A stretch of DNA of 64,000 nt from Serratia sp. Ag1. Its GTDB lineage: Bacteria > Pseudomonadota > Gammaproteobacteria > Enterobacterales > Enterobacteriaceae. The notes beneath the pieces are model-generated. The model was not told where the DNA came from. It worked only from the letters and a program-made list of their open reading frames with translations, and ran no database searches. Positions 58,891 to 64,000 of this stretch are shown here, in pieces; within the stretch, counting starts at the first letter, position 1; each line of letters begins with the position of its first letter. The DNA is taken from contig NZ_JQEI01000004.1 in NCBI RefSeq assembly GCF_000743355.1, forward strand, positions 1 to 64,000, in the 5' to 3' direction. Position numbers and translations under genes: made by a program.

Positions 58891-59828
58891 GCAGCCCCCG
58901 TTTTCTTATGTTGGCGGCGGGTGTCGTGATCGATCCCCCCTTCCACCGCCCATTCGGTAAACGACACCAACGAGTGTTCCAGCTCACGCGGCTGCCAGTT
59001 TTCCGTCAGGTAGTCGTCATTGGTGTAATACTCAAATGCACCACCGGTCGGGCTGTTGACGTACCAGAAATAGGCAGAGGAGATTGGATGGCGGCCTGGG
59101 CCGATAAAGGTGCTCCAGTTTTCTTTGTTCATCGCGATGCCACCGCCGATCACTTCGTGAATATCACGCACGGTGAAGGCCACATGGTTCAGGCCGCGTG
59201 GGCGGTTAGGCAACTTGAGCAGGAACAGGTTGTGATGCCCACCACGTACCTGCGTCCGCAGAAACACTGCGCGATCGATATAGCGGTCCGACACCTGAAA
59301 ACCGAGTTGCTCGCAGTAAAATTTTTCGGTAGCGGCCAGATCTTCAACAAAGAACACCACATGGCCGATATTGACCGGCTCAGCTTTGGCATACACCGGG
59401 CTGGGTTGATCGATACGGCGCACATCGCCCCACTGGTTGATCGGGGTAACTGGCAGCTCAACCTCACGCAGGGCGGTGACACCAAAACGCAGTGTCATAC
59501 CGTTTGGATCGCGGCACTCCAGTTCCTCCCCCACCAGGCGGAACCCCGGCATCTTTTCCAACCGAGGTTGCAACGCCGCCAGCGCCGTTGGGCTGTCAAC
59601 GCCCCAGGTCATACGGCGCAGGGTGGAGCCCGCTTCAAATGCGGCGGGTAAAACCTCGCTATTTTGTGGATACAACACCACACTGGCACCGCTCAAGGTG
59701 GTGAATTCACGGCGCGGCTCACCCCAATGCTGGAGCATCGGCTGCAGACCGAAGTCCTGCATAAATTTTTCGCACGTTGGCAGATCTTCAACGCCAAATT
59801 CCAGCTTTTCGATTCCGGTTATGCTCAT
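58887..59828 (-). CDS. Extradiol ring-cleavage dioxygenase, two-domain VOC type
   Basis: 313 residues, two vicinal-oxygen-chelate domains. Iron ligands in the C-terminal domain are His156 (NIGHVVFF), His215 (GLNHVAFT) and Glu266 (GGAFEYYTND). Active-site His198/199 (RGGHHNLFLL), His247 (GPGRHPISS) and Tyr256 (YFWYVNSPTGG) of type I extradiol enzymes are also present, so it should be active. It probably cleaves a catechol next to a hydroxyl (meta cleavage). Separated from the regulator gene by 118 bases, the largest gap in the cluster. Confidence 0.88.
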   Translation of the reverse strand: MSITGIEKLEFGVEDLPTCEKFMQDFGLQPMLQHWGEPRREFTTLSGASVVLYPQNSEVLPAAFEAGSTLRRMTWGVDSPTALAALQPRLEKMPGFRLVGEELECRDPNGMTLRFGVTALREVELPVTPINQWGDVRRIDQPSPVYAKAEPVNIGHVVFFVEDLAATEKFYCEQLGFQVSDRYIDRAVFLRTQVRGGHHNLFLLKLPNRPRGLNHVAFTVRDIHEVIGGGIAMNKENWSTFIGPGRHPISSAYFWYVNSPTGGAFEYYTNDDYLTENWQPRELEHSLVSFTEWAVEGGIDHDTRRQHKKTGAA

Positions 59829-59946
59829 TATTGTGCCTCACGTTCTCGCTGAATGCGTTTTTCAGGCATGATCGAACCCTGACCCATGATTGCTATGAGT
59901 CTTATCTGTGCCTGAGTTAAAAAATTATTATGGCTGGCGGAAGTAG

Positions 59947-60741
59947 TTAACCAACTTTCGCCTGCGGTGCCGCGCCTAAAAACCCGGAGATCTTCTCCGC
60001 CGCGTCTCGTACTTCCATACGCAACCGTTCGCGATCCGCTTTAGGGATCTCTTCGGACGGCACCATGATGCTGACCACCGCCTCCACCCGCTGTTCGTGG
60101 TTGAAGATCGGGTAAACGATCGAAGAAATACCGAGACGGAAGAACGATTCACCGATCACGTAGCCACGCGCTTTATCCTGCTGCACCATCTGCCACAGCG
60201 CTTCACGGTTGGCCGGTGCGCCCGGTGCCGCATCCGGCAACGCGTCGTCTGGGAACAAGCGTTCGAACTCTTCGCGGCTGGTGCTGGTCAGCAACATGCG
60301 GCCAAGAGAAGTACGGTGTACCGGCAAACGAGTACCGACGCTGACCTGGTTGATCTGCGAACCGGCGGCGCTGACGCGGGCGATGTAAATCACATCGCGC
60401 CCGTCACGAATCGCCAAGTGGCTGCTGCACTGGCTGCGATCGCGTAGCTGTTCGATCACCGGCTGGCCCACCTGCGCCACGTCCAGCGAAGCGATGTATT
60501 CAAACCCCAGCCGCAACACTTTGATCCCCAACCCGAAGGTATTGGTGCGCGGGTTACGCTCCAAAAACCCCAGATGCTCCAAGGTTTGTACCACACGGTA
60601 GGCTGTCGCTTTCGGCATATCGACCAGGCGATGTAATTCTGCAAAGGTCATTTCCTTGTGTTGCTCGCTGAACGCCAGCAACAGTTGCAAACCGCGATCC
60701 AGACCTGGGATCAGATATTTACACTCTTGATCTTCTGCCAT
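59947..60741 (-). CDS. IclR-family transcriptional regulator
   Basis: 264 residues from ATG 60739-60741 (MAEDQECKYLIPGLDRG), with AAGGAG 6 bases upstream; ten upstream codons are less likely. N-terminal winged HTH (MTFAELHRLVDMPKATAYRVVQTLEHLGFL, about 31-60) and an IclR effector domain with GTRLPVHRTSLGRMLL. Probably the local regulator responding to a pathway aromatic compound. Unusually, it sits inside the operon rather than divergent from it. A perfect 16-base palindrome at 63239-63254 is a candidate operator. Confidence 0.9.
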   Translation of the reverse strand: MAEDQECKYLIPGLDRGLQLLLAFSEQHKEMTFAELHRLVDMPKATAYRVVQTLEHLGFLERNPRTNTFGLGIKVLRLGFEYIASLDVAQVGQPVIEQLRDRSQCSSHLAIRDGRDVIYIARVSAAGSQINQVSVGTRLPVHRTSLGRMLLTSTSREEFERLFPDDALPDAAPGAPANREALWQMVQQDKARGYVIGESFFRLGISSIVYPIFNHEQRVEAVVSIMVPSEEIPKADRERLRMEVRDAAEKISGFLGAAPQAKVG

Positions 60742-60771
60742 GTGGCACTCCTTAACCTGTAGGTCGGGCAA

Positions 60772-61527
60772 TCAGTTAAACACGAAACCGCCGTTGACCG
60801 GCAACAACTGGCCCGTCACGAAATTGGCCAGCGGCGACAGCAGATACAACACGCTGCCCGTCACATCATCAGGGTGCTGCGCGCCCGCCAAGGCTCGCCC
60901 TTGCTCGTACAACTGATGGCGTTCGGCTGGTACATATTCGGTGGCTTCAACCCGCGTCAGGCCCGGTGCAATGGCGTTGACGCAGATCCCCTGCGGCCCC
61001 AGTTCGCGCGCCATAGAGCGAGTCATTGAGATGATTGCTCCTTTACTCGCCACATAGGCCATCAGCCGTGGTGCACCCCACAGGGCGGTATCCGAGGCGA
61101 TATTGACGATCTTGGCGTGTGGCGTTTGCGCCAGCAGCGGCACCGCCGCCTGGCTGACCAACCAGGTGCCACGCACATTGACCTGCATCACCTTGTCCCA
61201 CAGGTCGATGTCGTATTCCATCATGGTTTTGCCGCCAACCCCGGTCGCCAGCGCCGCGTTGTTCACCAGCCCGTCGATTGCCCCGCCTTGAGCAATATTG
61301 TGGAAGGCTTCGGTGATCGACTGTGGCGACGCCAGATCGATCACCTGCGTTTCGACCAAAAATCCTTGCTCACGCAGGCTGGCCGCGCTGTCCTGCAGCT
61401 CTTGCGCCAGAATATCGCACATCACCACGCTGGCACCCGCCTGAGCGATCGCGACCGCGAAGCTGCGCCCCAGGCCACGTGCCGCGCCGGTGACCACAAT
61501 GCGTTTCCCTTTCAGCAAGCCATTCAC
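60772..61527 (-). CDS. SDR dehydrogenase, probable dihydrodiol dehydrogenase
   Basis: 251 residues from the GTG at 61525-61527, which overlaps the oxygenase stop (GTGA) and has GGAGG 7 bases upstream; the open frame extends far into the oxygenase gene. TGAARGLG loop, NNAA, catalytic Ser in NIASDTALW and a normal YVASK motif. By position after a Rieske oxygenase it likely oxidises the dihydrodiol or hydroxylated product to the catechol. Direct proof of substrate is lacking. Confidence 0.88.
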   Translation of the reverse strand: MNGLLKGKRIVVTGAARGLGRSFAVAIAQAGASVVMCDILAQELQDSAASLREQGFLVETQVIDLASPQSITEAFHNIAQGGAIDGLVNNAALATGVGGKTMMEYDIDLWDKVMQVNVRGTWLVSQAAVPLLAQTPHAKIVNIASDTALWGAPRLMAYVASKGAIISMTRSMARELGPQGICVNAIAPGLTRVEATEYVPAERHQLYEQGRALAGAQHPDDVTGSVLYLLSPLANFVTGQLLPVNGGFVFN

Positions 61528-62567
61528 TGTGCTGCCTCCAGCTCGCTGAGGATCGCCAACTGTTTCTGTGCTTCTTTCTGCATCATGCGGCGCAGGCGAG
61601 AAAGGCCAACATCGTGCTGATAAAGGTATTCCTGGCCACGCGCGTTCGGTGCCATATTTTCCAGCACGATACGATCCTGCTCCAGAACGTCCCAGTGCAG
61701 TTGCTCCAGACGGTTGCGGTACATAAAGCGCCACATATCACGCTGCCAGTCTTTCACCTGACGGATACGCCAGAAGAACACGCGGCAATGATCTTTATCT
61801 TCCGGCACCACCATGCCGATGATCCAGAAGTGGCCGCCCGGCCCAAAACGCTTTTTGTACGGGATCGACAGGCGCATCCAGTAGGCACCGCTGCTGCCAA
61901 ACTCGACCCAATCGAAGTTCACGCCGATCTGGCCGTTCTTTTTGAAGATAAAGCCGCTGTCGGTAGGTTCCAACGCCATATCGGCTTTGCGATCCCCTTC
62001 AGCCATCGAATGTGACGAGGAGTGCAGATAGGTGCCATGCATCGGATCCATCACGTTTTCCAACGCGTATTGGTAGTTACAGTCCCAACTGGCGGTACAC
62101 AGGAAGTTGCTGTAGCTGGCTTCGTCCGCCAGTTCTTTCGGGAAAGTCAGTTCAGCCGGTTCTTCATCGGCAGTAATACCGAAATACAGGAACACTGCAC
62201 CGTAGGCTTCTTTGGCCGGATAAGAGCGCAGGCATTTTTGCCCCACCAGCGGGCAACGATCCACCGCCGGAACGTCTTTTACCTCACCATCACCGCCCAC
62301 TTCCACGCCGTGATACCAGCAGGCAATGCGATCCCCCAGGTTCCAGCCCATGGAAAGGCGCGCGCCACGATGCGGGCAGCGGTCTTCCAGCGCATGAATC
62401 GCCCCGTCTTTATCGCGCCACACTACTATTTGTTGCTCAAGACGGGTGATCCCCACCGGATTATTGCCCACTTCCCAACTGGCCAACACCGGGTACCACA
62501 TGCCGCGCAATCCTTGATCGAGATAATTCTGCACTGTCTGCGCAGCGGATGCTGTATTTGCTGTCAT
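61524..62567 (-). CDS. Rieske non-heme iron oxygenase, catalytic subunit
   Basis: 347 residues from ATG 62565-62567 (MTANTASAAQTVQNYLDQGL), with GGGAG upstream. Rieske cluster ligands Cys64-x-His66 and Cys83-x2-His86. Mononuclear iron site His177 and His182 in NVMDPMHGTYLHSSSH, with bridging Asp174. It resembles the VanA/PobA/CarAa group of single-component-alpha oxygenases, which do ring hydroxylation, angular dioxygenation or O-demethylation. No beta subunit gene is present. Electrons come from the ferredoxin and reductase in the same operon. Confidence 0.92.
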   Translation of the reverse strand: MTANTASAAQTVQNYLDQGLRGMWYPVLASWEVGNNPVGITRLEQQIVVWRDKDGAIHALEDRCPHRGARLSMGWNLGDRIACWYHGVEVGGDGEVKDVPAVDRCPLVGQKCLRSYPAKEAYGAVFLYFGITADEEPAELTFPKELADEASYSNFLCTASWDCNYQYALENVMDPMHGTYLHSSSHSMAEGDRKADMALEPTDSGFIFKKNGQIGVNFDWVEFGSSGAYWMRLSIPYKKRFGPGGHFWIIGMVVPEDKDHCRVFFWRIRQVKDWQRDMWRFMYRNRLEQLHWDVLEQDRIVLENMAPNARGQEYLYQHDVGLSRLRRMMQKEAQKQLAILSELEAAQ

Positions 62568-62586
62568 TGTGTTCTCCCTGTGCGGC

Positions 62587-62895
62587 TCAGAAACCGTTAA
62601 CGTGAAGGAATTCGCGGAATGTGGCTTCATTCCAGGCTTGGCCGCTGCGATCAAACAGGCGGCGCTGATTCAATGCGCTGACGATCTGATCAAGCTCTTC
62701 CGCGCCCTGATCGAAGATCTCTTCCAACGCCGCCACCAGCGCGGTTTCAAAACCGTCTGGCACCCGAGCACGATTCTGCCAAATGACGTTCTGATATTGG
62801 CCTGGCTGGTGAATTTGACCGTTGCCCCCTTCGCGCGCTGGGATGATCTGTTGAGTGTCCGGCAACCAAGGGTTGATATCGGTAATGTGCTGCAT
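62587..62895 (-). CDS. Small conserved-looking protein of the Rieske operon, function unknown
   Basis: 102 residues, MQHITDINPWLPDTQQIIPA. No Cys and no Rieske or beta-subunit features. The first half is rich in Asn, Gln and Pro; the second half is predicted helical (FETALVAALEEIFDQGAEELDQIVSALN), resembling a small helix-turn-helix. It lies 2 bases after the ferredoxin stop and 19 before the oxygenase start, so it is made in step with both. It could be an assembly or regulatory subunit; I do not recognise it with certainty. Confidence 0.75.
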   Translation of the reverse strand: MQHITDINPWLPDTQQIIPAREGGNGQIHQPGQYQNVIWQNRARVPDGFETALVAALEEIFDQGAEELDQIVSALNQRRLFDRSGQAWNEATFREFLHVNGF

Positions 62896-62897
62896 GC

Positions 62898-63215
62898 TTA
62901 TTTCTCCGCAATAAAGGTGATTTGGATTTGGTTATCGACCACCCGAGTGGGATAGATTTGCAGATCGCGGCCACCCGGTTCGCGCAGGCATTGGCCGGTG
63001 CGCACATCGAACACGGCTTCGTGCAACGGGCACTCCACCTTGCCGTCATCAACAAATCCCTGGCTGAGCAAGGCATAGGCGTGCGGGCAGACGTCTTCCA
63101 GCGCGTAATATTGACCGTCGATCAAATACACACCGACCTCTTTTCCTTCCACATTGGCGGAGAAAGGAAAATCTTCTTTCACCTGAGACACTTCACACAC
63201 ATTCTTCCAGCTCAT
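62898..63215 (-). CDS. Rieske-type ferredoxin
   Basis: 105 residues from MSWKNVCEVSQVKEDFPF (ATG 63213-63215), GGAGA upstream. [2Fe-2S] ligands Cys43-x-His45 and Cys62-x2-His65 in CPHAYALL and CPLHEAVF. BphF/HcaC-like electron carrier between the FAD reductase and the terminal oxygenase. First gene of the fourteen-gene operon; a palindrome and promoter lie just upstream. Confidence 0.93.
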   Translation of the reverse strand: MSWKNVCEVSQVKEDFPFSANVEGKEVGVYLIDGQYYALEDVCPHAYALLSQGFVDDGKVECPLHEAVFDVRTGQCLREPGGRDLQIYPTRVVDNQIQITFIAEK

Positions 63216-63238
63216 TGCTTCTTGTCTCCTATCTGATT

Positions 63239-63254
63239 GTTTCATATATGAAAC
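63239..63254. promoter_or_regulatory. Perfect 16-base palindrome, candidate IclR operator
   Basis: GTTTCATATATGAAAC, perfectly self-complementary, 24 bases upstream of the ferredoxin start and about 24 downstream of the predicted -10. Size and position fit a repressor site of an IclR protein dimer. Confidence 0.6.
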
Positions 63255-63277
63255 TCAGTTTCTTATTTAATACATTC

Positions 63278-63305
63278 AATATAAGTACGGTGAATTTCTC
63301 GTCAA
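63278..63305 (-). promoter_or_regulatory. Predicted sigma-70 promoter of the catabolic operon
   Basis: Leftward TTGACG (-35, 63300-63305), 16-base spacer, TATATT (-10, 63278-63283). Near consensus, placed about 65 bases before the first gene. Confidence 0.55.
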
Positions 63306-63515
63306 GTCAGCAATAGGGGAAATGTTAATAAAGGGTTGTTTAAAAGTTGCAAATGCGGGTCGGATCACGAAAGTACGTTCTGAAATGAAAAGTGAGAAAT
63401 GTATATTCAATTCAGAGCAGATTGATAAACTCCATAAACTTCATATGCAGCCAAAACGTTGCTGCACAGGAGACTTGGAAGTCCCCCCTTGAACCAGCAT
63501 CCAGAGGCTATCAAC

Positions 63516-64000
63516 ATGATATTTAAAGCAATAAATTCAGATATCTTCAAAGAGTATGCAGCAGAAAGCCAAGCTCTTCGTCAGCACATTCACCAACACC
63601 CCGAATTGGGCTATCAGGAGCAGCAAACCGCCGATCTGGTGGCTGAGAAACTGGCATCCTGGGGGTATCAGGTCACGCGCGGGCTGGGTGTCACCGGCCT
63701 CGTCGGCACGTTGAAAAAGGGAAACGGCCCACGGGCTATCGGGATCCGCGCCGATATGGACGCGCTACCGATTGTCGAGAATACCGGCTTGCCTTATTGC
63801 AGCGTACACCACGGCGTCATGCACGCCTGTGGTCATGACGGCCACACCGCCATGTTGCTCGGTGCCGCACATTATCTGGCCGATCATCCTGACTTTAATG
63901 GCACGTTAAATCTCATTTTTCAGCCTGCAGAAGAAGGTTTGGCCGGGGCACGGAAGATGATGGAGGATGGATTATTTGAACAATTCCCCTGCGATGCCAT
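63516..64000 (+). CDS. M20-family amidohydrolase, N-terminal part (cut by window edge)
   Basis: 161 codons from ATG 63516 (MIFKAINSDIFKEYAAESQA), AGAGG upstream, continuing past the window end. Family motifs RQHIHQHPELGYQE, GIRADMDALP, HACGHDGH (metal ligands Cys105 and His107) and FQPAEEG (general-base Glu). Members hydrolyse N-acyl amino acids, including hippurate and auxin-amino-acid conjugates. Divergent from the Rieske operon over a 300-base shared promoter region, suggesting it releases the aromatic acid from an amino-acid conjugate. Confidence 0.88.
   Translation, partial: MIFKAINSDIFKEYAAESQALRQHIHQHPELGYQEQQTADLVAEKLASWGYQVTRGLGVTGLVGTLKKGNGPRAIGIRADMDALPIVENTGLPYCSVHHGVMHACGHDGHTAMLLGAAHYLADHPDFNGTLNLIFQPAEEGLAGARKMMEDGLFEQFPCDA

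Overview
The window looks like chromosome from an enterobacterium close to Serratia (Yersiniaceae). Housekeeping proteins match Escherichia coli proteins almost residue for residue where I can recall them, and the E. coli gene order lysS-prfB-recJ-dsbC-xerD-fldB ... ygfX-sdhE-ygfZ-yqfA-ygfF-gcvPHT-ubiI-ubiH-pepP-ygfB-zapA-ssrS-fau-serA-rpiA-argP ... argO-mscS-fbaA-pgk-epd-tktA-loiP is kept. Species cannot be fixed from sequence reading alone. No rRNA, CRISPR array or intact insertion sequence was seen.

Layout. (1) 1-5727: the N-terminal 1909 codons of a giant type V autotransporter, read leftward and cut by the window edge. (2) 5728-6891: an AT-rich stretch with an integrase stub, repeated arm-type sites and a tRNA-Gly(CCC) gene, which reads as the scar of an integrated element. 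(3) 7058-21836: translation, recombination, disulfide and redox genes. A creBCD block with a perfect cre-tag sits between ygfX and fldB. (4) 21920-32823: glycine cleavage system, two ubiquinone hydroxylases, PepP, YgfB, ZapA, 6S RNA and Fau. (5) 32868-37756: serine and pentose metabolism, ArgP and its target ArgO. (6) 38013-41744: an inserted ribose-type ABC importer. (7) 41897-50213: MscS, the epd-pgk-fbaA glycolytic operon with a Cra-like site, a small ABM-fold protein, transketolase and the LoiP protease. (8) 50267-63215: fourteen same-strand, tightly packed genes that look like one aromatic-catabolism operon, divergent from an M20 amidohydrolase cut by the right edge.

The last region is the most interesting part. 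It encodes a three-component Rieske oxygenase (oxygenase, Rieske ferredoxin, FAD reductase), a dihydrodiol-type dehydrogenase, a two-domain extradiol dioxygenase, a C-C-bond-hydrolase-like enzyme, a cupin, a transporter, an IclR regulator, an SDR without the usual Tyr/Lys pair, an aspartate-dehydrogenase-family enzyme, an aldehyde dehydrogenase and a ThDP decarboxylase-like enzyme. The logic is oxygenation, rearomatisation, meta cleavage, hydrolysis, then decarboxylation and aldehyde oxidation. The usual lower meta-pathway genes are not seen. The divergent M20 hydrolase suggests that the substrate may enter as an amino-acid conjugate; that step is inference.

All gene starts were chosen by alignment from memory to known family N-termini, ribosome-binding sites and overlaps. 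Several reading frames extend upstream of the chosen start.
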